DNA of 64,000 nucleotides from Pseudomonas sp. CROZ-RG-20F-R04-15 (GCF_022662375.1 NZ_JAKNQL010000006.1:1-64000), one strand, 5' to 3'. Shown: positions 14,962 to 24,958, counted from the stretch's first letter. Notes: a model not told the origin generated them from the sequence alone. Numbers and translations are program-made.

Positions 14962-17913
14962 TTAGAACTGCCAGTTCAGGCTCAAGCCAACGCCATGAAG
15001 CTTCTCGCGATTGGCCAGTTGTCCGTTGTAATCAAGGTTCACCCGTACGTCTTTGCTCAAGGCCAGGCTGGCCTGCACGCCAACCAGCGCCGCATCGCGC
15101 ACCAGCGCGGAACTCTCCACCGCGTACGGCGTGCCGCCGCTGGCAAAGCGCAAGTGCTGCTCGGAATCGATATCGCTGAGGCTGTGCTGCCAGCCGAGGT
15201 GGCCACTGACGTCCAGTGATTGCTGCGGCGAAAGGTTGAAGGTCTTGATCGCCCGCACGCCGAGGGTGCTCAGCACGGCGTCACGTTGATCGCCCGAGCT
15301 TTTCAGCGCGGCCGCGTCGCCCTTCTCGGTCAACCCTTCCGTGTCCAGATGCACGTAGGCCAGGTTGGCGAACGGCTCCAGCGCCAATGGTTGCAGGTGC
15401 AAGCGGTAAGCCGCCTCGCCGAACACTTGCGTGGTCGCCGCGTCGACCTTGGCTTTCTGCTTGGCGCTGACGTCGCCGTACTGCAGATCGCGCTTCACAT
15501 CGGCGCGATGCCAGCTGTACGCCGCGCCAGTGCTCAAGCGCCAGGCGCCGATGTCACGACCGGCGTACGCGCCCAGGTGATAGCTGTCGACTTTGGCCGA
15601 GGAATGCGTGCCCGAGCCCATGTTCAACGAACTGTCGCTGTACCCGGTGACCAGACCGATGCGGGTCTGCTCGTCGAGTGCACCGTCGACACCGGCCAGC
15701 AGGCCGCCAATCGAAGTGTTGTAGCCCGCCGTGTCATGGCTCGAATCGGTCGTGCCCCACGCTCCAAGGGCCTTGATCCAGCCGTTGCCTTGCGCCGCGT
15801 TGGTATCGTGCAGACGCTCGCCGACCGCGTCGCGCAACTGGCGGCTGTCGTTGATCAGCATCGAACTCAACGCCGGGTAGATTTCGCCGCTCAACTGCTG
15901 GAAGGCTTGTTGCGCCGAAGCGGCTGTTGGCGAGAGCAACAGGCTTTCATACACCGCGTTGCCGGCGCCCAGACCTTCGACCGCAGCCGCCACCGAGCGC
16001 TGATTCGGCGTTTGGCCGACGCTGCCGAACGTTGTCGCATTACGCTCGACATTGAGCTGGATACCGTTGGCGGCGTAGTCGAGGCTGCCGCCGATAAACA
16101 GGTAATTCGGCAACACCGCGCCAAACTGGCCCTGAATGCCGCCGGCCGCTTGCAGGATGTCGTACTGGCGCCCGAGCAGGCTTTGCGTCTCGGTGGTGCT
16201 GAGCAACGTCGGACTGTTTTCCAGCGACAGGCTGACGGTGGCACCACTGATGTTGGCGGTGCCGCCGGCAACGATGCGGTCGCTGCTGGTGGGCGACAGT
16301 TCAACGGCGTAGGTCGAGCCCGGCGCGAAGTTCACATCGCCAGCGACATTCAAGGCGCCGATGGAATTGCCCGGCGCCACGCGGCCGCCGCTGTTGGCGG
16401 TCAACGCGCCGATCCGCCCGGAACCACCGAGGGTGCCGCTGTCGTTCACCGTGACAGCGGAAGTCAGCGAACCGTTGACCGTGAGCAAGCCGCCATTGAC
16501 CGTCGTCGCTCCGCGATAAGTATTGTCGCCGCTGAGGATCAATTGGCCGCCTCCGGACTTGATCAGGCTGCCTTGATACAGCCGGCTCGCCGCCGCTGCA
16601 TCACGAGCAGTGCCGACCGCATAGTCGGTCTGATCCTGTTGGCTGGCGCCTGCGGCAACGCCGTTCTGCCAGCCCTTGTCCTGCAGGGTTTGCTGCCAGG
16701 CTGTGTGCTCGGCGAGGTCTTCGCTTTGGCGTTGAATCAGCGCCTTGTCGGAGATGTCATTGCTCCAGACATCGCGCTGCCCTGCCCCCAGACTGGCATC
16801 AAACGCACCGAGCAATTGCCCGGGCCCGCGCATCGCCCGGTCGAGATTGGCCACGCCCCAGCCGACACGTTCGGTCGGGGCATCGGTGACCGAGCCATCC
16901 AGTTGCGTGGCGGTGGTCAGCAGCACTTCGAGGGCCTGCTGATTGTTCATGTACGGGTAGCGTTCCATCACCAGTGCCAGTGCACCGGTCGCATGCGGCG
17001 CCGACATCGAGGTGCCGGACTTGATCGCGTAACCGCCACCGGGAATGGTGCTGTCGATCTTCGCCCCCGGCGTGGTGATGCACCAGTATTTGGCGAGGCC
17101 GCACTGGTTGTACTTCTGCTGATTGCTCTGATCGAGGCCCGACACGGCCAGCCAGTGACCTTCCAGATCCGGCTGAAAGTACGGCAGCGCCGAACGTACG
17201 CTGGCGTTTGGATAGCCGCTGTTGCCGGCGCTGAACACGTTGATCACACCACGTCGGGACACATCGGCGGCGGCATCGAGCCAGGTGCCTTTGTTCCAGT
17301 GCTGCGCGTAAGCGGCGTGCAGATCCGCCAGGGTGCGATAGCTGACGTCCGGTGGCTGGCTGCCCCAACTGTTGTTGATCGCGCGCACGCCGGCATCGGC
17401 GAGCGCGTCATACACCGCTTTGAAATAGCGGGGGTCGGGGTTGGGGCCGAACAGGAAACTGTCGTTCTTGTTGGTGTTGCCGACGTAGATTTGCGCGTTG
17501 TACGCCACGCCGTGCATGCCGCTGCCGTCGCGCGAGGCGCCCATGGTGCCGACCACGTGGGTGCCGTGGGAGTCGTTGTTGGGATTGAGGGTGCCATCGA
17601 CGTTGAACAATGAGCCGTCGATGTAGCTGCCACTGGCCGTGACCGGGTGATAGCGATCGCTGGCGAATTCCGGGTGGGCGGCATCGAAACCAGAGTCGAG
17701 GGCGCCGATTTTCACGCCTTTGCCGGTGATGCCGGCGGCGTAGGCTTGCTCGGCCTGCATGCGGCTCAGACCCCAGTCGCGGAGGAACTCAGCGCTGCGC
17801 CAACTGGCGGGGTCACTGGGTTTGCCGGTTTCGAGGTACTGGGCCTGAGCCTGGGTTGCAGAAATGACAAGCAGCAGGGTGCCGACCGAAATCGGCTTGA
17901 TGCGTACGTCCAT
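14962..17913 (-). CDS. prtA: Subtilisin-type autotransporter serine protease PrtA
   Basis: 983 residues from the ATG at 17913 (GGTGA just upstream; a GTG three codons earlier is possible). The signal peptide ends near TQAQA. S8 protease residues: Asp in ALDSGFDAAHPEF, His in NDSHGTHVVG, Ser in SGTSMSAPHATG. A linker rich in Gln/Ala (420-470) leads into the beta-helix repeat (LILSGDNTYRGATTVNGG) and an autotransporter barrel ending in Trp-Gln-Phe. It is secreted by its own barrel, not by AprDEF. It is followed on the same strand by its paralogue prtB. The 374-base region upstream, after aprF, is full of repeats. Confidence 0.95.
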   Translation of the reverse strand: MDVRIKPISVGTLLLVISATQAQAQYLETGKPSDPASWRSAEFLRDWGLSRMQAEQAYAAGITGKGVKIGALDSGFDAAHPEFASDRYHPVTASGSYIDGSLFNVDGTLNPNNDSHGTHVVGTMGASRDGSGMHGVAYNAQIYVGNTNKNDSFLFGPNPDPRYFKAVYDALADAGVRAINNSWGSQPPDVSYRTLADLHAAYAQHWNKGTWLDAAADVSRRGVINVFSAGNSGYPNASVRSALPYFQPDLEGHWLAVSGLDQSNQQKYNQCGLAKYWCITTPGAKIDSTIPGGGYAIKSGTSMSAPHATGALALVMERYPYMNNQQALEVLLTTATQLDGSVTDAPTERVGWGVANLDRAMRGPGQLLGAFDASLGAGQRDVWSNDISDKALIQRQSEDLAEHTAWQQTLQDKGWQNGVAAGASQQDQTDYAVGTARDAAAASRLYQGSLIKSGGGQLILSGDNTYRGATTVNGGLLTVNGSLTSAVTVNDSGTLGGSGRIGALTANSGGRVAPGNSIGALNVAGDVNFAPGSTYAVELSPTSSDRIVAGGTANISGATVSLSLENSPTLLSTTETQSLLGRQYDILQAAGGIQGQFGAVLPNYLFIGGSLDYAANGIQLNVERNATTFGSVGQTPNQRSVAAAVEGLGAGNAVYESLLLSPTAASAQQAFQQLSGEIYPALSSMLINDSRQLRDAVGERLHDTNAAQGNGWIKALGAWGTTDSSHDTAGYNTSIGGLLAGVDGALDEQTRIGLVTGYSDSSLNMGSGTHSSAKVDSYHLGAYAGRDIGAWRLSTGAAYSWHRADVKRDLQYGDVSAKQKAKVDAATTQVFGEAAYRLHLQPLALEPFANLAYVHLDTEGLTEKGDAAALKSSGDQRDAVLSTLGVRAIKTFNLSPQQSLDVSGHLGWQHSLSDIDSEQHLRFASGGTPYAVESSALVRDAALVGVQASLALSKDVRVNLDYNGQLANREKLHGVGLSLNWQF

Positions 17914-17967
17914 GTTCACCACTCACTTTTATTGTTTTATGCAGGTTGTTTTGCGGTGTTGCCTGTT

Positions 17968-18300
17968 CCCCTCAACCCAGCCCTCTCCCCCAGGAGAGGG
18001 AGCTGACCGAGGAGTCTTGCGTCATGCATCGACCTGAAAGACCGGATCGATTGTGGATTCGGTGAAGCATTGCCCCTCACCCCAGCCCTCTACCAGAGGG
18101 AGAGGGAGCTGACCGAGTTGTCTTGCGTCATGCATCGACCTGAAACACCGGGTCGATTATGGATTCGGTAGAGCACATCCTCGTCAAGGCAAACGGAGCT
18201 GATCGATCTTGGATTCGGTGCCGCTCGATCAAGTCGGTGTACTTTTGCAATATCCCCCAATCGGTCCCCTCTCCCTCTGGGAGAGGGTTAGGGTGAGGGC
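17968..18300. repeat. Tandem ~106-bp repeat with C-rich/G-rich elements in the aprF-prtA gap
   Basis: The 374-base gap 17914-18287 (plus the last codons of aprF) contains a unit starting AGCTGACCGA at 18001 and repeated at 18107, both carrying TCTTGCGTCATGCATCGACC and a TGGATTCGGT segment. A third, degenerate copy starts near 18198. Between units lie CCCCTCACCCCAGCCCTCT-type C-rich tracts (17968, 18073) and the inverted G-rich version (about 18264-18300), which runs into the aprF stop. No gene is seen. Confidence 0.75.
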
Positions 18301-19658
18301 TGTTGAGCGACCACAAAAGCCTCATCCACCCGCGCCAGATCCTGCTCGTTCAAGGTCCCGGCGTAGTAATGCAACTTGGTCCAGGCCATCAGATAGTCGT
18401 ACCGCGCCTGCGCCAGATCGCGGCGGGTGGTGAACAGTTGTTGTTCGGCGTTCAACGCATCGAGGTTGGTCCGCTCACCACCTAGAATGCTCTGCTTGGT
18501 CGACACCACCAGCGCCTCCGCCGAGCTCAGCGCCTTCTGATAAGCGCGCAATTTGCTCACCCCGGACAAACAGGCACTGAACTGCCGACGCAGTTCGATC
18601 AGCGTCTCGCGCGTCTTGCCATCAAGCTCGTACTCCGCCTGTTCCATAGTGCGGCTGGCCTGACGCGTCGAGGCCGACACCCCGCCACCGGCATACAACG
18701 GCACGCTGACTTCAAAACCGATGGTGTTGGTTTCGTAGCGCTGGTTGTAGGTGTTACCGCTTTCCGATTCGTTCTGGCGCATCGACGCGTAAGCACTGAC
18801 TTTCGGCAAATGCCCGGCGCGATTGCGCTCCACTTCATACCGCGCGACTTCCACGGCCTGACGCTGCGAGGCCAGATTCGGGTTGTTGCTCACCGCCATC
18901 TCGTGCCAGGTATCGTAATTGGCCGGCATCAGCGCAAAAGTCTGGAAATTTTGAGAGAGCGGCGCCAGATCACCAATGTCCACCGCTGGCGAGCCCACCA
19001 GCGCACCCAACTCCCGCAGCGCGGCATCCTGTTCGTTGCGCGCCTCGATCTCCTCGGTGGTCGCCAGTTCATAGCGCGACTCGGCCTCAAGAATATCGGT
19101 GCGGGTGCCCTCGCCCTGCTTGAACATGTGCTCGTTCTGCTGGAACTGCTGCTCGTACGCTTTCTTCTTCGCCTGGGCGATGTCGATCTGATCCTGCGCG
19201 AACAACGCCTTGGTGTAGTTATCCAGCACGCGGACCAACAGCTCCTGGCTCTTGCCGCGAAAGTTTTCGTCGGCAAACAGCGACTGCGCGACGCCTTTGC
19301 GATACGCGGCATAGGCCTCGTAGTCGAGCAACGGTTGTTGCAGCGTCAGGGCCGAGCCGTAACTGTTGTAGTTGCGATCATCGGTACGGTTGCGCGCGCG
19401 CTCATCCAGAGAGGTGGCTTTCGACGTGTTGCGGCCCTTGTTGTAGGTGTAGCCGATACGCGGTAGCAGCCCGGCGCGGCCGATGGCGCGGTTTTCCAGG
19501 CCGGCGTCACGTTCCTTGATCGCCCCGAGGAACACCGGGTCATTGCGCAACGCCTGTTCGTAGATCTCGAACGGCCCCATGGCCGCTACTGCTGAGTGAC
19601 TCGCGAGCAGCATCATTGCCGCGCCGAGCATGGAAAGCTTATTCATACAGCCGAACAT
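18288..19658 (-). CDS. aprF: Type I secretion outer membrane channel AprF (TolC family)
   Basis: 456 residues. It is the trimeric outer membrane and periplasmic tunnel of the AprDEF exporter. A signal peptide (LSMLGAAMMLLASHSAVA) is followed by two outer-membrane-efflux-protein repeats rich in coiled-coil helices, with TolC-like segments such as LLPRIGYTYN and SVPLYAGGGVSASTRQA. The start at 19658 is two bases after the aprE stop and preceded by GAGGAA; Met5 is an alternative. Its stop codon lies in a G-rich dispersed repeat. It is coupled to aprE and aprD and forms one functional unit with them. Confidence 0.95.
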   Translation of the reverse strand: MFGCMNKLSMLGAAMMLLASHSAVAAMGPFEIYEQALRNDPVFLGAIKERDAGLENRAIGRAGLLPRIGYTYNKGRNTSKATSLDERARNRTDDRNYNSYGSALTLQQPLLDYEAYAAYRKGVAQSLFADENFRGKSQELLVRVLDNYTKALFAQDQIDIAQAKKKAYEQQFQQNEHMFKQGEGTRTDILEAESRYELATTEEIEARNEQDAALRELGALVGSPAVDIGDLAPLSQNFQTFALMPANYDTWHEMAVSNNPNLASQRQAVEVARYEVERNRAGHLPKVSAYASMRQNESESGNTYNQRYETNTIGFEVSVPLYAGGGVSASTRQASRTMEQAEYELDGKTRETLIELRRQFSACLSGVSKLRAYQKALSSAEALVVSTKQSILGGERTNLDALNAEQQLFTTRRDLAQARYDYLMAWTKLHYYAGTLNEQDLARVDEAFVVAQQPSP

Positions 19659-19660
19659 CC

Positions 19661-21010
19661 TTATTCCTCGGTCAACGCGGAGCCGGCCCGGTCGAGCAGC
19701 GGTTTGAACAGATAGTTGAGGAGTGAACGTTCGCCGGTGCGCACGAACATTTCTGCCGGCATGCCGGGCTTGATCACCAGACCGTTGAGTTTTTCCATGG
19801 CCTGATCACTGACGCTGCTGCGCAGGACGTAGTACGGCACGCCGGTTTTCTCGTCGACCATCTGGTCGGCGGAAATCAGGCTGACTTCACCCGGTACACG
19901 CGGGGTTTTGCTCTGGTTGAACGCGGTAAACAGGATGTCCACGGGCAAATGCGCGCCGACCTTGTCGATCAGGTTGATCGGCAAGTGCCCTTCCACTTCC
20001 AGTCGGGTACCTTGCGGGACGATTTCCAGCAGGGTTTCACCCTGACGCACCACAGCGCCTTCGGTGTGCACGCCGAGGTTGACTGCCACACCGTCAGCGG
20101 TGGCGATGATTTCGCTGTGCTGCAGGTCGAAACCGGCGGAAGTCAGTTGCTCCGACAGGGTCACGCTTTTCAGCTGCGCGTCGGCCAGTTGCGTGCGGAC
20201 TTCCTTCTGGTACTCCTCGGCGTGCTGTTGCAGCTTCAGCCGCGACTCGAGGATGCCCTGTTCCACGCGGCCGCTTTCACCGGTGTTTTCCGCCAGTTGC
20301 TGTTGCACTTGCGACAGCTGCCGCTGGTACTCCATCAAACGGTTGCGCGGGATGTAGCCGTTGTCCGCCAGCGGTTGCAGGTTGCTCAGCTGTTGTTGCA
20401 GCGAATCGGCCTGGGCATTGAGGTCGGTACGCGCGCGGCGCATGCCGGCCAGTTGTGCGGTGGCGCCTTCGATGCTCGCGCGCAGTCCGGCCTGCTCGCG
20501 GTAGTATGCCTCGCGGCGGCTGCTGAACAGTTGCCGCTGGCCTTCCAGCACCAGTGCCAGACGCGGATCCGGATCATTGCTCAGCTCGGCCGGAAAGGTT
20601 ACTTGCTTGAGGTTGTCTCGCTCAGCCTGCCAGCGCGCGAGGCTGGCCCAGGCCATGCGGTATTGCGCTTGCAGCGACTGCACATCGGCGGCGACCTGCG
20701 TCTGATCGAGACGAAACAGCGGCTGGCCCTGCTTCACGATTTCGCCTTCGCGCACCAGGATCCGGCTGACCACACCGCTGCTCATCGACTGTACAGCTTT
20801 GCGTTTGCCTGACACGACGACCGTGCCCTGCACCGGAATGCCTTGATCGAGCGGCGCCAGAGCGGCCCAAGTGAAGAAACTGCCGGCGCCGACGATCGCC
20901 AGAATCCAGCCCATGCGCGCAAAGAATTTCGCATCGCGTTCCGGCCGTTCAGTGATGTAGGCGTGTTCCATTGTCGCTTCGTTTTCAGTGTTCATGCTTG
21001 TGCTGCTCAT
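19661..21010 (-). CDS. aprE: Type I secretion membrane fusion protein AprE
   Basis: 449 residues, HlyD family. It has a short cytoplasmic N-terminus, one membrane segment (about 34-52, WILAIVGAGSFFTWAALAPL), a biotinyl-lipoyl-like hairpin region (GVVSRILVREGEIVKQGQPLFRLD), long coiled coils at about 100-290 and a C-terminal beta-barrel domain (KPGMPAEMFVRTGERSLLNYLFKPL). It bridges AprD and AprF. The ATG overlaps the aprD stop as ATGA, so translation is coupled. Confidence 0.96.
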   Translation of the reverse strand: MSSTSMNTENEATMEHAYITERPERDAKFFARMGWILAIVGAGSFFTWAALAPLDQGIPVQGTVVVSGKRKAVQSMSSGVVSRILVREGEIVKQGQPLFRLDQTQVAADVQSLQAQYRMAWASLARWQAERDNLKQVTFPAELSNDPDPRLALVLEGQRQLFSSRREAYYREQAGLRASIEGATAQLAGMRRARTDLNAQADSLQQQLSNLQPLADNGYIPRNRLMEYQRQLSQVQQQLAENTGESGRVEQGILESRLKLQQHAEEYQKEVRTQLADAQLKSVTLSEQLTSAGFDLQHSEIIATADGVAVNLGVHTEGAVVRQGETLLEIVPQGTRLEVEGHLPINLIDKVGAHLPVDILFTAFNQSKTPRVPGEVSLISADQMVDEKTGVPYYVLRSSVSDQAMEKLNGLVIKPGMPAEMFVRTGERSLLNYLFKPLLDRAGSALTEE

Positions 21011-22782
21011 ACACCCGAATTCCTTGTCGAGGGCTGATACTGTCGGCTCATGCTGAGCCCGCCCGGTGCCGGTGCAGGTTTTTCCCGTTGCTGTTCCTGC
21101 TGCCCGGAAAGTGCCTTGAGCACGTCCTGACTTGGACCAAACGCCTGCAAGCGACCGTCGTTGAGCACCAGCAACTTGTCCGCCTGAGCCAGCACCGAAG
21201 AGCGGTGCGTGACCAGTACCACCGTGGTGCCCTGGGCTTTCAGCGCGGCAATGGCGCTGGCCAGCGCTGCTTCGCCGACGGTGTCGAGGTTGGAATTCGG
21301 TTCATCCAGCACCACCAGACTTGGCGTGCCGTACATGGAACGCGCCAGGGCCACACGCTGTTTCTGGCCGCCGGACAAACCACTGCCGTCCTCACCCAGT
21401 TGCGTGTCGTAGCCTTGCGGCAGGCGCAGGATCATTTCGTGCACGCCAGCCTGTTGCGCAGCGGCGACGACCTTCTGCGGATCGGCCTCGCTGAAACGCG
21501 CGATGTTCTCGGCGATGCTGCCGCTGAACAGCTCGATGTCTTGCGGCAGGTAGCCGATGTACGGGCCGAGCTGGTCGCGGTTCCAGCGATGAATGTCCGC
21601 GCCATCGAGGCGCACAGTGCCGCCAAGAGTAGGCCAGACACCCACCAGCACACGGGCCAGCGTCGATTTGCCGGAGCCGGAAGCACCGAGCACGCCGAGC
21701 ACTTCGCCGGCATTCAGACTGAAATTGACCATTTGCAGGGTCGCCGCGCGTTGCCCCGGTGGGCCGGCGCTGACTTGTTCGAAGGTGATCTGGCCTTTCG
21801 GCGGCGGCAACGCCATGGCGTCGTCACTCGGCGGGAAGGCTTGCAGCAGCGCATCGAGACGGCGGTAAGCCAGCTTCGCCCCGCTCCACTGTTTCCACAC
21901 AGCAATCAACTGGTCGATCGGGCTGAGCACGCGGCCCATCAGGATGGAACCGGCGATCATCATCCCGGCAGTCATGTCACCCTTGATCACCAGCAACGCG
22001 CCCAAGCCCAAGACCAATGATTGCAGGCACAGGCGCAGGGTTTTGCTCAGGGAGCTGATCACTGCACCGGTATCACTGGCCTGGTTTTGCAGACCGAGGA
22101 AACGCGAGTGCACCTGAAACCAGCGCTTGCGCAGGGAACCGAGCATGCCCATCGCCTGAATGGTTTCGGCGTTGTGCAAATGGCTGGTGGCTAACTGACT
22201 GGATTTCTGCGAATAACCGGCGGCTTCGCCCAGCGGCTTTTTGGTCATGTATTCGTTGAGGCAGGCCAGGCCGATCAGCAGCAGAGCGCCCGCAGTAGCG
22301 AGCACGCCGAGCCAGACGTTGAACAGGTAAATCACAAACAGATAGACCGGGAACCACGGCGCATCGAAAAACGCGAACAGCGCAGGCCCGGTGACGAATT
22401 GGCGAATGTGCGTCAGATCGCCCAGCGACTGCCCGGCGTTGCCCTCGCCCTTGAACAGATTGCGTTCGAATGCCGCCTGGTAGACACGCAGGTTGAAGCG
22501 GCGCTCCAACTGGCTGCCGATGCGGATCACGATAAAGCTGCGCACCACTTCGAGCAGGCCGATAAAGGCGAAGAAACCGACGACCATTAGCGACAGCATC
22601 GCCAGGGTCGTTTCGTTCTGCGACGACAGCACTCGGTCATAGACCTGGAGCATATAGATGGAGGGCACCAGCATCAGCACGTTAATCAGCGCGGTAAAGC
22701 AGCCGACGCTGATCAGGATGCTTTTATAGTCACCCAAAGCCTTGAATAACGGAGCGGTGGCTGGGGCCTTCGCCATCTTCAT
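21007..22782 (-). CDS. aprD: Type I secretion ABC transporter AprD
   Basis: 591 residues from the ATG at 22782, which has AGGAA seven bases upstream. It powers export of RTX proteins. The N-terminal half has about six membrane helices (ISVGCFTALINVLMLVPSIYML onward). The C-terminal ATPase shows Walker A GASGSGKST, Q-loop, signature LSGGQKQRVALARSMYG and Walker B LVVLDEPNSNLD, and matches the PrtD/HasD subfamily in length; there is no N-terminal C39 peptidase domain. Likely cargo: AprA, PueA and PueB, all encoded here. Confidence 0.96.
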   Translation of the reverse strand: MKMAKAPATAPLFKALGDYKSILISVGCFTALINVLMLVPSIYMLQVYDRVLSSQNETTLAMLSLMVVGFFAFIGLLEVVRSFIVIRIGSQLERRFNLRVYQAAFERNLFKGEGNAGQSLGDLTHIRQFVTGPALFAFFDAPWFPVYLFVIYLFNVWLGVLATAGALLLIGLACLNEYMTKKPLGEAAGYSQKSSQLATSHLHNAETIQAMGMLGSLRKRWFQVHSRFLGLQNQASDTGAVISSLSKTLRLCLQSLVLGLGALLVIKGDMTAGMMIAGSILMGRVLSPIDQLIAVWKQWSGAKLAYRRLDALLQAFPPSDDAMALPPPKGQITFEQVSAGPPGQRAATLQMVNFSLNAGEVLGVLGASGSGKSTLARVLVGVWPTLGGTVRLDGADIHRWNRDQLGPYIGYLPQDIELFSGSIAENIARFSEADPQKVVAAAQQAGVHEMILRLPQGYDTQLGEDGSGLSGGQKQRVALARSMYGTPSLVVLDEPNSNLDTVGEAALASAIAALKAQGTTVVLVTHRSSVLAQADKLLVLNDGRLQAFGPSQDVLKALSGQQEQQREKPAPAPGGLSMSRQYQPSTRNSGV

Positions 22783-22990
22783 TGATTCTTCCTGAAATGA
22801 TTGGTCTCGCCACACTTGGACGAGGCTTCAATTAATGTTCCGCTTACCTGCGAAAGATGACTTGCAAGTACCCGCTTACACTTCATAACAACTTGCGCAA
22901 ATAACAGCGGTGCAGTTGTCGTTCGGCGTTTCTTATAACCAGCTTGTGGCGCTTTATATTAAAACTTTGTCGCAAACTGGATCATCATGA

Positions 22991-23413
22991 CTATTGCGCT
23001 GCGCGCTCAAGTGTAATCACCAGGCCCGACTTCAAAGTGGTCAGATAAAGCCCGTCACGTTGTCGGCTGAAAAACTGGATTCTTGAGCCTTCCTTGCCGG
23101 TGATGGACAGGCCGTCAGGGTCGGGAAACCAGCCGATCGGGGTTGCTTCTAGCCAAGCACCGAGGCAGTCGGCGCCCTCTCCCAAGGTCTTGTTTACATT
23201 CAATTCCAGGGAGCAAGTGTTGGAAGGTTTGTCCTGCTGTTTTTGCGCTTGTGGATCATCACCTCGGGTGGACAGCGTCGCTTGCCACTGCCCGGCAAAT
23301 ACGGAGGGTTCTTCGAGTCTGAGGCTGCTTGCCATACTGGTTTCTCCTGAAATCATGATGAGCGCCGCCGAGAGCCACGCTGCTACCGTGTAGGTAAAAG
23401 CTTTATAGATCAT
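22991..23413 (-). CDS. aprI: Periplasmic alkaline protease inhibitor (Inh/AprI)
   Basis: 140 residues, metalloprotease inhibitor Inh family (I38). The signal peptide runs to about residue 28 (cleavage before SSLRLEE); in known inhibitors the mature N-terminus SSL reaches into the protease active site. The core shows AGQWQATL and two cysteines (NTCSLEL, ADCLGAW) that should form the family disulfide. It protects the producing cell from AprA. The aprA-inh gap of about 93 bases contains a terminator, and the 208 bases between inh and aprD are AT-rich and may hold a second promoter. Confidence 0.93.
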   Translation of the reverse strand: MIYKAFTYTVAAWLSAALIMISGETSMASSLRLEEPSVFAGQWQATLSTRGDDPQAQKQQDKPSNTCSLELNVNKTLGEGADCLGAWLEATPIGWFPDPDGLSITGKEGSRIQFFSRQRDGLYLTTLKSGLVITLERAAQ

Positions 23414-23470
23414 AGGAATATTCGCTCCGGCGTGTAGCCTTGCTTACCTGCCAATACGATGCAAGCAAAG

Positions 23471-23495
23471 AAAGCGGCGCATCACGCGCCGCTTT
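23471..23495 (-). terminator. Intrinsic terminator after aprA
   Basis: AAAGCGGCGC (23471-23480) and GCGCCGCTTT (23486-23495) form a 10-bp stem with a 5-base loop. On the minus strand it is followed by CTTTGCTTGC. It lies 11 bases past the aprA stop and would make aprA mRNA more abundant than the downstream secretion genes. Confidence 0.85.
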
Positions 23496-23506
23496 CCACT
23501 GCTACA

Positions 23507-24952
23507 TCACGCCACGATGTCGCTGGTCGCTGCCTGGCCAACGGTGCTGACCTGGAAATCAGCCACGCCGTGCCCGGAGAAGTCCACCGACAGCAGGCTG
23601 TTGCCGCCCGACGAAGTCAGGACTGCGTCACCGGCAGCACCGGTGAAGCTGCTGACGAAGTGCAGGCCTGCGCCGTTGGTGATGCCGGTCAGGTCGATTT
23701 TGTCGAGGCCGCTGACGAAATCGAGGATCTGATCGATCGCACCCGGCTTGGAGTCGGAACTGGCTGCGAACACAAAGGTGTCCGAACCGGCGCCGCCCCA
23801 CAGTTTGTCAGCACCACCGCCACCCCAGAGGATGTCGTTGCCGGCACCGCCCTTGAGTTCGTTGGCCACACTGTTGCCGATCAGCAGATCGTTGCCGGAA
23901 CCGCCAATGGCGTTCTCGATGATCGCGCCTTTGGCGATGGACACGTTACCTACCAGGCCGCCAACGTCGGAGAACGAGGCGTCATTGAGGTTGATCTTCT
24001 GGTTCTGGGTGAAGCCCGAGAAGTCCAGAGTATCCTTGCCGCCCGCATCCCACACCGAGAACACCACTTTGTCACTCGACGACGAAGCGCTGAGGAAATC
24101 GCGGCCAGTGTTGGAGTTGAAACCGTAGGTGGTGTCACCGGTACGGGTGGTGGTGTTGGCACCGTAGAGCTTCTGGATGGCAGCGATATCGTCCATCAGC
24201 GGGCCGGACGAATACGCTTCGACACCGCCCTTGCTGAAGTTCTGATTGGTGTTGCTTTCGCTCCAGTAGCTCATGACGCTGTAGCCGCGGGTGTCTTGCC
24301 CGTAGGAGGCGTCGTTGTAGGTCGGGTTGCCATTACCGGCGTTGTAATCGCCAGGGTGAGCAAGGCCCAGGCTATGGCCGATCTCGTGAGTCAGCGTCTG
24401 ACGACCGTAGTTGTTCAGGTCCGGGTTTTTGTTCTGCGTGTAGCCACTGTTGATCAGGTACCACGAGGTGCCGTCATAACCGGCGCCGGTGCCTGGCAGA
24501 TAAGCGAACGCTGCAGCGCCATCCTGGCCACCGCTGTAGTTACCGAAGGTCATGTGGCCGTCACCGCCCGAGGCTTTCTCGGTGAAGGTCACGTTGGCCA
24601 CGTCAGCCCAGGATTGCATGGCGAGCTTGGCCTGGGCTTGTTGTTGCGCACTGAACTGACTGAACCCGCTGATCCCGTGCTTGTTCATCGTGCTCGACGA
24701 TGCCGAAGTCAGGAACGTATAGGTGAGTTCGATCTTGCCGCTGCCGTCCTTGTCCTGGTAGGCAGCGCCGTCGCGCAGCAACTGGGTTGCGGCCTGGTCG
24801 ACGGAGAAGGAGGGTTTGCCATTGACCGTGAGGTTGCCGCCACGGTCGTATTGATGGCTGAAGCTATTGATCTGGTTGTACGCCGAGCTGAAGGCAGACA
24901 GCTGAAAAGCCTGTTCGGCGGTATCAATAGCATTCGCTTTAACTTTCGACAT
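23507..24952 (-). CDS. aprA: Secreted alkaline metalloprotease AprA (AprX, serralysin)
   Basis: 481 residues from the ATG at 24952. A zinc endopeptidase of the serralysin family (M10B). The zinc motif [12 protein letters not shown] covers His189, Glu190, His193 and His199; the Met-turn is at SVMSYW (Met227). RTX calcium-binding repeats lie at about 330-375 ([41 protein letters not shown]). There is no signal peptide; the C-terminal tail [17 protein letters not shown] is the type I secretion signal. It is the first gene of the exoenzyme cluster and the main milk-spoilage protease of P. fluorescens. Translation probably falls under RsmA/RsmE control (see the site at 24959). Confidence 0.97.
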   Translation of the reverse strand: MSKVKANAIDTAEQAFQLSAFSSAYNQINSFSHQYDRGGNLTVNGKPSFSVDQAATQLLRDGAAYQDKDGSGKIELTYTFLTSASSSTMNKHGISGFSQFSAQQQAQAKLAMQSWADVANVTFTEKASGGDGHMTFGNYSGGQDGAAAFAYLPGTGAGYDGTSWYLINSGYTQNKNPDLNNYGRQTLTHEIGHSLGLAHPGDYNAGNGNPTYNDASYGQDTRGYSVMSYWSESNTNQNFSKGGVEAYSSGPLMDDIAAIQKLYGANTTTRTGDTTYGFNSNTGRDFLSASSSSDKVVFSVWDAGGKDTLDFSGFTQNQKINLNDASFSDVGGLVGNVSIAKGAIIENAIGGSGNDLLIGNSVANELKGGAGNDILWGGGGADKLWGGAGSDTFVFAASSDSKPGAIDQILDFVSGLDKIDLTGITNGAGLHFVSSFTGAAGDAVLTSSGGNSLLSVDFSGHGVADFQVSTVGQAATSDIVA

Positions 24953-24958
24953 AAACAC

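Noticed and set aside
9966..15179. A 1737-codon open frame on the plus strand opposite pueB and prtB
   Set aside because: It is the antisense of two confidently identified genes, has no ribosome site or domain, and reflects GC-biased third positions in the true genes. The same holds for the plus-strand frame at 15220-17613 opposite prtA.
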